Assembly (NCBI GenBank): GCA_964551985.1
Contig: CAZKFG010000031.1
Span: 1 to 26,796, forward strand
Origin: CAZKFG01 sp964551985
GTDB taxonomy: Bacteria > Bacillota > Negativicutes > Acidaminococcales > JAISLQ01
DNA length: 26,796 bases
Direction: 5' to 3'
Below the pieces are notes generated by a model. The model saw nothing but the letters and a program-made list of their open reading frames with translations, was not told where the DNA came from and did no database searches. The translations under genes were made by a program, and so were the position numbers. This document shows, piece after piece, positions 13,978-22,635 of this stretch. Position 1 is the stretch's first letter; each line of letters starts with the position of its first letter.

Positions 13978-14685
13978 ATGAGTTTAGAACAAGTAATGAA
14001 TTCACCAATGCTATGGGTAATGTCTAGTTTTATGGTTATTGTCATTTTGGTTCAATCCATTGTCTTTATAAGGCAAGCCTTCAAATCTGCTGAAAAAATG
14101 GGCATACCACGTTCTGAATGCATTGCCGGCATGCGTTCAGCTATGATTACAGCTATAGGTCCTGCCTTTAGTCCTGTTATTGTTTTACTTGCGCTTATGG
14201 CAGTCCTAGGTGGACCAACAGCTTGGATGAGAATGAACGACATTGGTGCAGCAAGAACAGAGCTTGCAATGAGTGCCATTGCAACAGGTATGGTCGGAGA
14301 AAAACTTGTAGCTGGACAAATGACAATTTTAGGCTTTGTATTTGCTCTTTGGGGTATGGCTTTAAATAACTCTGGTTGGATTGTAATAGGTGGCTACTCA
14401 GCGCCATATCTAAAAACTGGTGTGGATACAATGAAAAGAAAATTTAATGAACACTGGGTAAAATTAGTTATGGCAGCTGCTGCACTTGGACTATTTAGTA
14501 GTCTTTTAGGCGCATCAGTTATTGCAAGAGGTGCTATTGTCGACAGAAATCTTTGTGCCGGTATTGTTGCGTTTGTTTCTATGACAGTAATCTCTCAAGT
14601 TTTTAAAAACTATCCACGTGTACAAGAATTTAGCTTAGGACTTGCAATGCTAATTGGTATGTATGTTACAGCCGCAATATATTAA
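13978..14685 (+). CDS. Polytopic membrane protein, DUF5058-like
   Basis: 235 aa, mostly hydrophobic, with about six membrane helices (near residues 11-30, 55-80, 115-150, 162-182, 190-205 and 215-234). I recognise it tentatively as DUF5058; no function is established. Charged residues are kept in a loop (WMRMNDIGAARTELAMSA), which looks like a functional site rather than a simple anchor. The GGGGG ribosome site precedes the ATG at 13978. It is the first gene of a plus-strand unit with a second membrane protein starting 18 nt later and a 4Fe-4S protein after that. The two membrane proteins have similar size and helix content and probably form one complex, perhaps a transporter. That is inference from pairing only. 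Confidence 0.65.
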   Translation: MSLEQVMNSPMLWVMSSFMVIVILVQSIVFIRQAFKSAEKMGIPRSECIAGMRSAMITAIGPAFSPVIVLLALMAVLGGPTAWMRMNDIGAARTELAMSAIATGMVGEKLVAGQMTILGFVFALWGMALNNSGWIVIGGYSAPYLKTGVDTMKRKFNEHWVKLVMAAAALGLFSSLLGASVIARGAIVDRNLCAGIVAFVSMTVISQVFKNYPRVQEFSLGLAMLIGMYVTAAIY

Positions 14686-14703
14686 TAAAGGAGAGTGATT
14701 ATA

Positions 14704-15390
14704 ATGGATGATAAAAAAATGCAAGAAGGTATTGCTGATTTTAATAAACAAATAAATAAAACCGGTTATATTTTTGTAACTCTAGCATTAATTGCCAATT
14801 TTATTCCAGCAATTTATGTATCAACTGCTACAGGTGTTTTCCCAAGCGCTGGCGAGCTGTTCACTCTTTGGCTAGCGGCTGCCGCAGCTTTTGGTGTAGG
14901 CTATATTGTGCAACCACTGTCTTTTTTCCCTATAATAAATGCTGTAGGTACTTATATATGCTGGCTTGCAGGTAATGTTGGCGAATTGCGTGTTCCTGCT
15001 GCTGCCATGGCGCAAAAAGTCACCAATTGTGAACAAGGGTCTCCAAAAGCGGAAATTATGTCAGCAATAGGTATTACTTCTTCTATTTTTGTCTCTATTA
15101 GTATGATTACATTTTTTACAGTAGTAGGCTCACAAGTAATGCCACTGATGCCTAAAGCAATTTTAAAAGGTTTTAGCTTTATATTGCCAGCAATTTTAGG
15201 TGCTGTATATGCTGATCTTGCTATGAAAAATAAATTGCTCGGACTTATTGTTTTAATTGCCTCTATTATTGGCACAATAATATATCCAAAATTTGGCATT
15301 CCAGGCGGCATGAATATGCTTTTAAATATTGCTTTAGCTATTATAATAGCAAGGATTTATTTTATAGTAGTAATTAAACCTAAATCTTGA
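14704..15390 (+). CDS. Polytopic membrane protein, partner of the DUF5058-like protein
   Basis: 228 aa with about six hydrophobic segments, and a soluble N-terminal stretch of about 18 charged residues (MDDKKMQEGIADFNKQINK). I do not recognise the family. A conspicuous loop reads GELRVPAAAMAQKVTNCEQG and carries Glu, Arg, Lys and Cys between hydrophobic helices. Its place in the sequence resembles that of the charged MNDIGAARTE loop in the preceding gene. Start chosen at the ATG at 14704, 10 nt after AAGGAG (14688-14693); the earlier in-frame GTG at 14695 is too close. With the upstream gene 18 nt away, a two-subunit membrane complex is likely. Confidence 0.65.
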   Translation: MDDKKMQEGIADFNKQINKTGYIFVTLALIANFIPAIYVSTATGVFPSAGELFTLWLAAAAAFGVGYIVQPLSFFPIINAVGTYICWLAGNVGELRVPAAAMAQKVTNCEQGSPKAEIMSAIGITSSIFVSISMITFFTVVGSQVMPLMPKAILKGFSFILPAILGAVYADLAMKNKLLGLIVLIASIIGTIIYPKFGIPGGMNMLLNIALAIIIARIYFIVVIKPKS

Positions 15391-15429
15391 TATGATTAAT
15401 ATATATTATGTTATTGAGGGGTGATTAAG

Positions 15430-16287
15430 TTGCAAGATAATAAAAAGATGTTAACCGATTTAATTGTTGATTTTATCGACAAAGATCCTGTAAATCGTAT
15501 GGGTGAAAATTTCGGCGATGAAAAAATGTGGGCTACTCCACGAGTTGGATTTGCTTATGGTGCAGATGAGCTATTTAAAAAATACAAAACACCAGAAATT
15601 TGTGGTTTGGGTCATTGGCTACCTGAAGAAATTTTTGCTAAAGTATATCCTGATAGCCAATTTTCCCCAGAAGATCTTACTGTTGTCAGTTGGGTACTAC
15701 CACAAACAGAAAAAACTAAAGCTTCTTTACGGGTAGAAAAAGAAAATCCATCAGAACGTTGGAGTCGAGCAAGAGTACTTGGTGAACCAATAAACGATAA
15801 ACTAAGAGAATACTTGCAATCACATTTACGTTCTTTAGGATATGAAGTAGTCGCTCCAGTTTTGCACCCAGAGTGGGAACGGCTAGATTCTGTGGCTAGA
15901 GTTTATACATCAAAATGGTCAGAAAGACACATCGCCCATACTGCTGGACACGGAACTTTTGGTTTGTGTGATGCACTTATTACACCATTGGGCAAAGCTG
16001 TCCGTTTAGGTTCGATAGTTATAAAAGCAAAAATTGAGCCTGATAAACGAGAGTACAGCGGTCCTTATGACTATTGCTTGCACTATACTAAAGGAACTTG
16101 CGGTGTTTGTATTAAAAGATGTCCTATAGATGCTATAACAAAAGAAACTGGTCATGATAAAAAAAGTTGCAGAGTATTTTTACGTGGCAAAATGACAGAG
16201 TATGTAAAAGAGCATTATGACCTTGATGGATATAGCTGCGGTTTTTGCCAAACAGCAGTTCCTTGTGAAAACGGCATCCCTAGATAA
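15430..16287 (+). CDS. QueG / reductive-dehalogenase-like 4Fe-4S protein
   Basis: 285 aa, apparently cytosolic. The C-terminal third has a ferredoxin-type pair of clusters: C-x7-CGVCIKRCP, then a Cys in SCRVFLR, and a CGFCQTAVPC segment. The region before it (HIAHTAGHGTFGLCDALITPLGKAVRLGS) resembles the cobalamin-binding region of epoxyqueuosine reductase and reductive dehalogenases. It lacks the full QueG layout and ends soon after the clusters, so true QueG activity is doubtful. The start is a TTG at 15430, with GAGGGG 8 nt upstream; the GTG at 15421 lies on that site. It follows two membrane proteins by 39 bp and precedes a terminator. It may feed electrons to, or act on a substrate moved by, the membrane pair; this is inference. 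Confidence 0.7.
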   Translation: MQDNKKMLTDLIVDFIDKDPVNRMGENFGDEKMWATPRVGFAYGADELFKKYKTPEICGLGHWLPEEIFAKVYPDSQFSPEDLTVVSWVLPQTEKTKASLRVEKENPSERWSRARVLGEPINDKLREYLQSHLRSLGYEVVAPVLHPEWERLDSVARVYTSKWSERHIAHTAGHGTFGLCDALITPLGKAVRLGSIVIKAKIEPDKREYSGPYDYCLHYTKGTCGVCIKRCPIDAITKETGHDKKSCRVFLRGKMTEYVKEHYDLDGYSCGFCQTAVPCENGIPR

Positions 16288-16292
16288 AAACT

Positions 16293-16326
16293 AAACCCCC
16301 CTTGCCTCGAGCAAAGGGGGTTTTTT
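16293..16326. terminator. Shared terminator between convergent genes
   Basis: AAACCCCCCTTGC / GCAAAGGGGGTTT with one mismatch, a 5-nt loop and six T. The TGA stop of the minus-strand permease gene lies at its edge (16328-16326). Confidence 0.85.
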
Positions 16327-17234
16327 CATGTTAGTTTATAATACATATCATACAAGATAAGTGCTATTGCAAACAACATAAAAAGAGCAAAATATTTTCT
16401 AATACCCAATCCCGACAAACTATTTGCTATCTTTACACCAATATTTACACCAGCTAATGAGCCAATAAGCAAAATGAAAACAAGAATAAACTCTATATTC
16501 CCTTGCATATAATGCCTCATTGCTCCATAAGCACTTGTAAAAAGTATTTGAAAAGCGCTTGTGCCAACTGCAACAATTGTCGGTATACCAATAACATATA
16601 TCATAAGAGGCATAGCAATAAAGCCGCCACCAATACCCAAAAGTCCCGTTAAAGTCCCTACAAAGTAGCTTATTATTATAGGTATCCAAATGCTAAAACT
16701 TGAGATTTTAGAAACTGGAAAATCAACCATTGGCGGTATTTTTAACTTTTGTAAATACATTGATAATTTAGTCTTTGGTTCTAGTTGTTTATCTTTCTTA
16801 CTCGTCTCATAAATAGTCATAATAGCAACAAAGCTAAGCATTATCAAAAAACAAGTGTTCACAACAGCATCAACCATTAATATGTTTTTACCATTAATTT
16901 GTATTGTTTGATTGTTGCTTATTAGTTTCATTATTCTAACGCCAGTCTCAGCACCTAAAAGGCTACCGCCTAGCATAAATGCAGCTAATTTTAAATCAAG
17001 ATTTTTATTCTTCCAATATTTCCAAGCAGACAAACATGAGGTTAAAAATATTTGCAGAAGTCCACTTCCAATAGCTATTGGATAGGGAATATCAAAAAAT
17101 ATTCTAAGTATTGGTGTTAGCAAAAATCCACCACCTACACCAAACAAACCACTTACTGTACCAATGCCAAAACCTATCAATATTAAAAATAGCCAGTTAA
17201 CACTTGTATCTGCCAACGGTAAATATATTTCCAT
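16326..17234 (-). CDS. TauE/SafE-family sulfite/anion permease
   Basis: 302-aa integral membrane protein of the TauE/SafE family, whose members export sulfite, sulfoacetate or related organosulfur anions. The two family repeats are visible: GLFGVGGGFLLTPIL in the N-terminal half and GLLGIGGGFIAMPLM in the C-terminal half, each followed by a GS/GTSAFQI-type helix. About eight hydrophobic segments, with a charged cytosolic loop (ETSKKDKQLEPKTK) near the middle. Start set at the ATG at 17234, with GGGGG 8 nt upstream; an upstream TTG (17249) falls before that site. It has its own promoter and stands alone, so the substrate cannot be told from neighbours. Confidence 0.9.
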   Translation of the reverse strand: MEIYLPLADTSVNWLFLILIGFGIGTVSGLFGVGGGFLLTPILRIFFDIPYPIAIGSGLLQIFLTSCLSAWKYWKNKNLDLKLAAFMLGGSLLGAETGVRIMKLISNNQTIQINGKNILMVDAVVNTCFLIMLSFVAIMTIYETSKKDKQLEPKTKLSMYLQKLKIPPMVDFPVSKISSFSIWIPIIISYFVGTLTGLLGIGGGFIAMPLMIYVIGIPTIVAVGTSAFQILFTSAYGAMRHYMQGNIEFILVFILLIGSLAGVNIGVKIANSLSGLGIRKYFALFMLFAIALILYDMYYKLT

Positions 17235-17265
17235 TATACATGCCCCCAAAAACCGATTTGTTCTT

Positions 17266-17294
17266 ATTATGATTATTTACGCTATTTAAGTCAA
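17266..17294 (-). promoter_or_regulatory. Promoter of the TauE/SafE gene
   Basis: On the minus strand TTGACT (17294-17289), a 17-nt spacer and CATAAT (17271-17266). Divergent from the mscL promoter. Confidence 0.6.
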
Positions 17295-17328
17295 GTTTTT
17301 TTAATTTTATTTTAAAAAACATTGTACT

Positions 17329-17357
17329 TTGACAAAATTTTATTTAGAATATATTTT
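17329..17357 (+). promoter_or_regulatory. Promoter of mscL
   Basis: TTGACA (17329-17334), exactly 17 nt, then TATTTT (17352-17357), 37 nt before the start codon. Confidence 0.65.
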
Positions 17358-17394
17358 ATGAGTTTGTAAATAAATTTATTTGGAGGGGTTAAAT

Positions 17395-17829
17395 TTGTTA
17401 GAAGAATTAAAAAAATTTATTTTAAGAGGTAATGTGTTAGATTTAGCTGTTGGGGTCATTATTGGTGCCGCTTTTGGAGGTATTGTAAAATCTTTAGTTG
17501 ACGATATATTAATGCCACCATTAGGACTTATACTTGGTAAAGTAGACTTTTCTAATCTTTTTATCAACCTATCTAGTAACGATAAAATAACAAGTGTTGC
17601 TATGGCTAAAGCACAAGGAATCCCTACATTAAACTATGGCATTTTTTTAAATCATATAATTAATTTTCTCATTATTGCTACAGCTGTATTTTTGATTGTC
17701 AAACAAGTAAATAAATTATTCCCCGCACAAGAAGCTCCTGCTACAACAAAAGAATGCATTTATTGTCTTAATAAAGTTCCTCTTGAAGCTACTAAATGTG
17801 GATTTTGTACATCTGATTTGCCTAAATAA
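17395..17829 (+). CDS. mscL: Large-conductance mechanosensitive channel with C-terminal zinc ribbon
   Basis: Tension-gated pore that opens on osmotic downshock to release solutes. 144 aa. The N-terminal amphipathic stretch and first helix (LKKFILRGNVLDLAVGVIIGAAFG) with VKSLVDDILMPPLG are diagnostic, and GIFLNHIINFLIIATAVFLIV is the second helix. The C-terminus is unusual: instead of only a charged helix it ends in a CIYC-x10-CGFC zinc-ribbon-like module. The gene starts at a TTG (17395) with a strong GGAGGGG site 6 nt upstream; no ATG lies nearby. A consensus promoter precedes it. MscL assignment is firm. The zinc ribbon role is unknown, although similar tails occur on some other bacterial MscL proteins. 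Confidence 0.95.
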   Translation: MLEELKKFILRGNVLDLAVGVIIGAAFGGIVKSLVDDILMPPLGLILGKVDFSNLFINLSSNDKITSVAMAKAQGIPTLNYGIFLNHIINFLIIATAVFLIVKQVNKLFPAQEAPATTKECIYCLNKVPLEATKCGFCTSDLPK

Positions 17830-17833
17830 TAAT

Positions 17834-17869
17834 AAAATCAACTTGTTTTATTTAAAACAAATTGATTTT
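17834..17869 (+). terminator. Hairpin between mscL and the ACT-domain gene
   Basis: AAAATCAACTTGTTTT / AAAACAAATTGATTTT, 16-bp arms with a single mismatch and a 4-nt loop. The T run after it is short (part of the arm), so termination may be partial. It ends just before the ribosome site of the next gene. Confidence 0.55.
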
Positions 17870-17884
17870 CATCTGGAGTAAGGT

Positions 17885-18250
17885 ATGGAGATAAAAAAAC
17901 TAAATTATAATTTTTCAATATGTAAAGTAGAAAACTTCTCATCAGTTGATTTGCAAAGTAAATATTGCTTTATAGGTGTAACAGATGAGGAAAAATCATT
18001 AGTTTGTCTTACAGAAAATGTTCCGTATAATGTCATTGCACAAGATAATGGTTGGATGGCATTTCGTATACAGGGAGTACTGGATTTTTCAATGGTTGGA
18101 ATTCTTGCCCAAATATCAACTTTATTAGCAGAAAATAAAATAGGCATATTCGCTATTTCAACATACAACACAGATTATATTCTAACAAAAAAAATTAACT
18201 ACTCTAAAGCACTAGAATTACTTTCTAATGCAGGGCATAACATTGTTTGA
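17885..18250 (+). CDS. Small ACT-domain protein (ACT_7/CASTOR type)
   Basis: 121 aa, cytosolic. The C-terminal half (GVLDFSMVGILAQISTLLAENKIGIFAISTYNTDYILTKK in parts) fits a ligand-binding ACT domain. The N-terminal half (YCFIGVTDEEKSLVCLTENVP) fits the preceding fold of the two-ACT CASTOR-like family. Such proteins sense small ligands, often amino acids, but the ligand here is unknown. ATG at 17885 with GGAG 6 nt upstream. It lies 55 bp after mscL, separated by a hairpin, and before a strong terminator. Co-transcription with mscL is possible, with no obvious functional link. Confidence 0.8.
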   Translation: MEIKKLNYNFSICKVENFSSVDLQSKYCFIGVTDEEKSLVCLTENVPYNVIAQDNGWMAFRIQGVLDFSMVGILAQISTLLAENKIGIFAISTYNTDYILTKKINYSKALELLSNAGHNIV

Positions 18251-18262
18251 TTATTAATAATC

Positions 18263-18298
18263 AAAAGAGCAAAAGCATTTTATGCTTTTGCTCTTTTT
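18263..18298. terminator. Bidirectional terminator between ACT-domain gene and RND pump
   Basis: Perfect 16-bp arms AAAAGAGCAAAAGCAT / ATGCTTTTGCTCTTTT with a 3-nt loop and T runs on both strands. It serves the two convergent units. Confidence 0.9.
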
Positions 18299-18353
18299 CA
18301 TTTCAAACGGCTTTTGAAAAATACTGCTGATTATTTGTTCTCATTTGCTTTAT

Positions 18354-21300
18354 TTAAGCAGTATTTTTATTCTTGTTTTTTTGTTTATAATCTTCTAACA
18401 ATAAATAACCTACTGGTACTACAATTAAAGTTAGTATTGTAGATGTCGTTATACCACCAACCATTGCTACACCCATCGATTGGCGAAGTTCTGCTCCTGC
18501 ACCTATACCAAGAGCTATCGGTAACATTGCCAAAACAGTAGATAATGTTGTCATAAAAATTGGTCGCAGACGCAAAGAACCAGCTTGAATGATAGCTTCT
18601 TTCAGTGCTGTTCCCTCTTCTCTACTTTGATTTGCATAGTCGACAAGCAAAATAGCATTTTTAGTAACAATACCCATAAGCATTATTATACCTATTAAAG
18701 ACATCATATTTATTGTTTGTCCTGCTACCATAAGACCAAGTATTGCTCCAATTACAGAAAAAGGTAAAGAAAGCATTATAATTATAGGTTGCAAAAAACT
18801 CTCGAATTGAGCTGCAAGCACCATGTATATCATAATGATAGCAATTATAAGTGCTTTACTTATTTCAGAGAAGGCATCTTTCATCATCGTTCCTTGCCCA
18901 ATAAACTCGTGTCTATAACCTATAGGCAAATTTGTCTCTGGTATAATTTGTTTATTTATCGTATCAATAAGTTCACCTGGTGAAACCCCAATAGCATTTG
19001 CGTAAACAATAACTTGTCTTTGCCTTGCTTCTCTATCTATTTGCGTTGGACCTGATGTTTGCTGAACATCTGCAATATCACTTAAACGAACAAAAGTATT
19101 TTTATTTGTTTCTACTTTTATATTTGCTACATCGTTTATATTATTACGGTATTTTTCATCTAGCCTTACTCTTATTTCATAATCTTGATCGCCGATTGTA
19201 AAGCGGTTTTTAGTTGTGTTACCAGAAAAAGCTGTTTCTATTACATCACCTAAAGCTTTAGTGTCAACTCCTGCTGCTGCTGCTTTATCTGGATTAGGTC
19301 TGATGGTTATCTCCGGTTCATACTCTGAGCTTGATATATCAACATCTGTTGCTCCGGAAACATTTCTGAGCGACTCGGCTACTTGGTTTGCATATTTATT
19401 TAGTTCCTCAAGCTCTGAGCCACGTAGTGCCAATTGTATCGGTCTTTGATCGCCACGTCCTCCGCCTTGGTTACTTAAAACTGCAATTTTCAAACCACCT
19501 ACACGTCTTACTTTGGCTCTAAGTTCGTCCATTATCTGCATCATTGTGTGCTCTCGCTCACCAGCCGGAAGCAATTTTACATTTATTGTTCCTTCATAAA
19601 CAGGTCTTCTGCTACCACCTATTGTAAAGTTTACCGTCTTAACACCAGGTGTCTTTAAAATCATATCTTCAATTGGCGCGGCTAAATCCTGCATTTTTTC
19701 GATAGAAGTGCCAGCCGGAGCTTTAAGACTCAAACTAAATTCTCCAGAATCGTATGTCGGTTGGTACTCTTTGCCGATAAATGGTGTCAAAAATAAGTTG
19801 AATGCCAGTGATACAATCGAAATAACAAGTATCTTTTTCGGTCTTTTTAATGACCAAACCAAAAGTTGTACATAAGCATCTTTGGTTTTTTGGAACCCAT
19901 CTTCAAACTTATCCAAACATCTTGTCAGCCATTTTGGTCTATGATTATTTTTCTCGTCTTCCTCTGGATCTCTTAGCCAATGAGCAGATAGCATTGGAGT
20001 TAGTGAAAATGCTGTAATCAGAGAAAAAGCTATAGCAAAAGCGACAGTTAAGCCAAATTGTTTGAAAAATTGACCTACTATTTCACCCATACTACCAATA
20101 GGCACAAAAACTGCAATTAAAGAAAATGTTGTAGCAAGTATTGCCAAAGATATTTCTGTTGTAGCTTGATATGCCGCTTGAAAAATATTTTTGCCCATTT
20201 GCATATGCCTATAAATATTTTCTATTATAACAATCGCGTCATCAATCAATATACCTACAGCTAAACTAAGACCCATCAAAGACATATTGTTTAAAGTAAA
20301 ACCTTGCCATTTCATTAGTGCAAAAGTAGCAATAATAGATGTTGGTATTGCAATACCGCCAACAACTGTTGCACGCCAATCGCGTAAAAACATATAAGTA
20401 ATAAACAGTGCTAAAAAACCGCCAAAAATAATTGCATTCCAAACGTCATCTACATTTTCTTTAATATATTCCGATTGGTCACGCACTATCTCAATTTTCA
20501 AATCTGGTGGCAAATCATTTTTTTCAATATCTTTCATTGCCAGCAAAACTCTGTCGGCGACAGCTACCGTATTAGTTCCTGATTGTTTTCGCACAAGTAT
20601 ACCAACGCTTGGAGTTCCGTTTGTCCTAGAATATGCGCGCTCTTCGCCCCAACTATCCACTACTTGCGCTACATCACCAAGATGTATGAGCCTGCCATCT
20701 TGATTTGCTATGACAAGTTGTTTCAAATCATCTATATTTTGGTATTTACCGACTGTCCGAACTGTAAGTTCAATCCCTTTTTCTTTTACTTTACCACCAG
20801 GATTATTAATATTTGCAGAATCAACTTTATTTAAAATATCTTGAATTTTTATGCCATAAGATTCAACTTTTCTAGGGTCAACAAGCACTTGAAGTTCACG
20901 TTCACTAGCACCTACAACAGTTACTTCGGCAACACCATCGAGCATTTGTAAGTCAGTTTTTACAATATCTTCAACAATTTTTCTTATCTCGCCACGACCA
21001 CGGACCTCTGACGAGAAGGAAAAAATGAGTATTGCCTGAGAGCTTGTATCGTAACGTTGAACTACTGGTTCATCAATGTTATCAGGTAATCTTCTTCTAA
21101 CCCCAGCTACTTTTTCTCTAACTTCACTTGCCGCTTGTCTCGGGTCAATACCCAAAACAAACTCTATTGTAGTTTGTGAATAGCCTTCTCTTGCCATAGA
21201 AGATATTGTTTTTATCCCAGACACCGAACTTACAGCATCTTCAATAGGTTGAGTAACAAGCGTTTCCATTTCCTCTGGCGACGCTCCTGTGTACGTTACC

Positions 21301-21437
21301 GTAACGTTTACATAAGGATATTCTATCTCAGGATATAAATCCATACCAAGACTAGGGTAAGCGATAAAACCAAACACTACTAGTACAAGCACAAACATTG
21401 TTGTGAAAACAGGTCGTTGAATAAATGTCCTAATCAT
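18354..21437 (-). CDS. RND-family multidrug efflux transporter (AcrB/HAE1 type)
   Basis: 1027-aa proton-driven inner-membrane pump that, with a fusion protein and an outer-membrane channel, exports hydrophobic compounds. It shows the typical N-terminus MIRTFIQRPVFTTMF, two large periplasmic regions, and the two sets of membrane helices. The proton-relay acid pair is Asp399-Asp400 in GILIDDAIVIIEN, and GIVTKNAILLVDYANQ and the C-terminal LRLRPIFMTTLSTVLAMLP are present. The start ATG overlaps the stop of the preceding fusion-protein gene (ATGA), which indicates translational coupling. No TolC-type channel gene is in the window, so the outer-membrane partner must be elsewhere. Substrate unknown. 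Its presence supports an organism with an outer membrane. Confidence 0.95.
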   Translation of the reverse strand: MIRTFIQRPVFTTMFVLVLVVFGFIAYPSLGMDLYPEIEYPYVNVTVTYTGASPEEMETLVTQPIEDAVSSVSGIKTISSMAREGYSQTTIEFVLGIDPRQAASEVREKVAGVRRRLPDNIDEPVVQRYDTSSQAILIFSFSSEVRGRGEIRKIVEDIVKTDLQMLDGVAEVTVVGASERELQVLVDPRKVESYGIKIQDILNKVDSANINNPGGKVKEKGIELTVRTVGKYQNIDDLKQLVIANQDGRLIHLGDVAQVVDSWGEERAYSRTNGTPSVGILVRKQSGTNTVAVADRVLLAMKDIEKNDLPPDLKIEIVRDQSEYIKENVDDVWNAIIFGGFLALFITYMFLRDWRATVVGGIAIPTSIIATFALMKWQGFTLNNMSLMGLSLAVGILIDDAIVIIENIYRHMQMGKNIFQAAYQATTEISLAILATTFSLIAVFVPIGSMGEIVGQFFKQFGLTVAFAIAFSLITAFSLTPMLSAHWLRDPEEDEKNNHRPKWLTRCLDKFEDGFQKTKDAYVQLLVWSLKRPKKILVISIVSLAFNLFLTPFIGKEYQPTYDSGEFSLSLKAPAGTSIEKMQDLAAPIEDMILKTPGVKTVNFTIGGSRRPVYEGTINVKLLPAGEREHTMMQIMDELRAKVRRVGGLKIAVLSNQGGGRGDQRPIQLALRGSELEELNKYANQVAESLRNVSGATDVDISSSEYEPEITIRPNPDKAAAAGVDTKALGDVIETAFSGNTTKNRFTIGDQDYEIRVRLDEKYRNNINDVANIKVETNKNTFVRLSDIADVQQTSGPTQIDREARQRQVIVYANAIGVSPGELIDTINKQIIPETNLPIGYRHEFIGQGTMMKDAFSEISKALIIAIIMIYMVLAAQFESFLQPIIIMLSLPFSVIGAILGLMVAGQTINMMSLIGIIMLMGIVTKNAILLVDYANQSREEGTALKEAIIQAGSLRLRPIFMTTLSTVLAMLPIALGIGAGAELRQSMGVAMVGGITTSTILTLIVVPVGYLLLEDYKQKNKNKNTA

Positions 21438-22570
21438 TTTTTTGTACCTGTTTGTTCAGCATTGCTAATTTTTGCACCCTGTCTTAATTTATTTTGTCCA
21501 CCAATTACTATGATGTCGCCTTCTGAAACCCCATCTAATACTTCTATAAGTCCATCAGAAACTGCACCTGTTTGCAATAGTTTTTGTTGCACGACATTGT
21601 CTTTATTTACAATATAAACAGTCTTTTGATCTTCTCGCATAACAATCGCTGCTTGTGGCACAACAACAACATTTTTACGAATATTGCCGTTTATAAAAAC
21701 AGTTGCAAACATACCTGCTTTTAATACTTCCTCTTTGTTTGGCACAGTAATTTCCGTTTTAAAAGTTCTAGCTGGCAACTCTGCCATTGGCGAAATACGG
21801 CTAACAGTTCCTTCAAACTCTCTATCTTTATACGCTTCAACCTTTATATGCACTTTAGCGCCAATATAAACATCTGCAATTTTCCCTTCACTAACATCCG
21901 CCTTGCCCAATAAAGTCGTAACGTCGGCAATGCTAACAATCGGACTACCGCTTTTTATAAAATTACCTGCATAAACAAATCTACGAGTAACAACACCACT
22001 TTGTGGTGCGGTTATTGTAGACTGATTCAATCTATCTTGTAGCACTTTTAAAGCGCCATATGCCGAGTTGTACCTACCTTGAGTCATATTACGTCTAGCT
22101 TTTGATACATCTAATTCTTTTAAAGATATTGCATCTTGACTGTAGAGTTTTGCATTACGTTCATAAGATATTTGTGCATCTTGGCTGTCTGCCAACGCCT
22201 CATATAACGTACCTTCTAGTTGAAAAATTTGTGCAGATAGCTCACTTATATCCATTTGGGCAATTACCTGACCTTGTTTTACATAATCACCCTCATTGAC
22301 AAAAAGCTTTTCTAGTCTAGCGTCAAACTTAGGTGAAACATCTGCCGACCAAATTGGTTCTAAATTAGCCGAAAAAACCAAAGTCGGGACAATGTCTTGT
22401 CTTTTAACTACAACTGTCTCTACAGATACAGTACTACCCTGAAACACCCTTTGAGCTCTTTGTTGATTAGCCACCATATTATTGTAAATACGAAAAGCTA
22501 TTACAGCTAAAATAATAATGCAAATACCAACAAAAATATTGATTTTTCTGTTTTTGCTAAACAACCTCAT
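21434..22570 (-). CDS. RND efflux membrane-fusion (periplasmic adaptor) protein
   Basis: 378 aa of the HlyD/AcrA type. A single membrane anchor spans residues 11-27 (INIFVGICIIILAVIAF). Then come the lipoyl/barrel-sandwich halves (LEKLFVNEGDYVKQGQVIAQMD and TITAPQSGVVTRRFVYAGNFIKSGSPI read in parts), separated by a coiled-coil hairpin of moderate length (about 105-170), and beta-barrel and membrane-proximal domains (AGMFATVFING...VVVVPQAAIV, IGGQNKLRQGAKI). GAGGGG lies a few bases before the ATG at 22570. It overlaps the pump gene by 4 bp and should be made in step with it. No regulator gene is adjacent. Confidence 0.93.
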   Translation of the reverse strand: MRLFSKNRKINIFVGICIIILAVIAFRIYNNMVANQQRAQRVFQGSTVSVETVVVKRQDIVPTLVFSANLEPIWSADVSPKFDARLEKLFVNEGDYVKQGQVIAQMDISELSAQIFQLEGTLYEALADSQDAQISYERNAKLYSQDAISLKELDVSKARRNMTQGRYNSAYGALKVLQDRLNQSTITAPQSGVVTRRFVYAGNFIKSGSPIVSIADVTTLLGKADVSEGKIADVYIGAKVHIKVEAYKDREFEGTVSRISPMAELPARTFKTEITVPNKEEVLKAGMFATVFINGNIRKNVVVVPQAAIVMREDQKTVYIVNKDNVVQQKLLQTGAVSDGLIEVLDGVSEGDIIVIGGQNKLRQGAKISNAEQTGTKK

Positions 22571-22635
22571 TATATCCCCTCAAATACTAAAAATTTAGTT
22601 TATATTTTATTATAACAAGTTTTGTACTTTTATCG

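Noticed and set aside
14052..14431. Antisense frames within the DUF5058-like gene
   Set aside because: The plus-strand frame has a ribosome site, membrane helices and operon spacing; the antisense frames have none.
15430..16287. Calling the Fe-S protein queG
   Set aside because: It shares the cluster pattern but lacks the usual full-length QueG layout, and its neighbours are membrane proteins; the symbol would overstate it.
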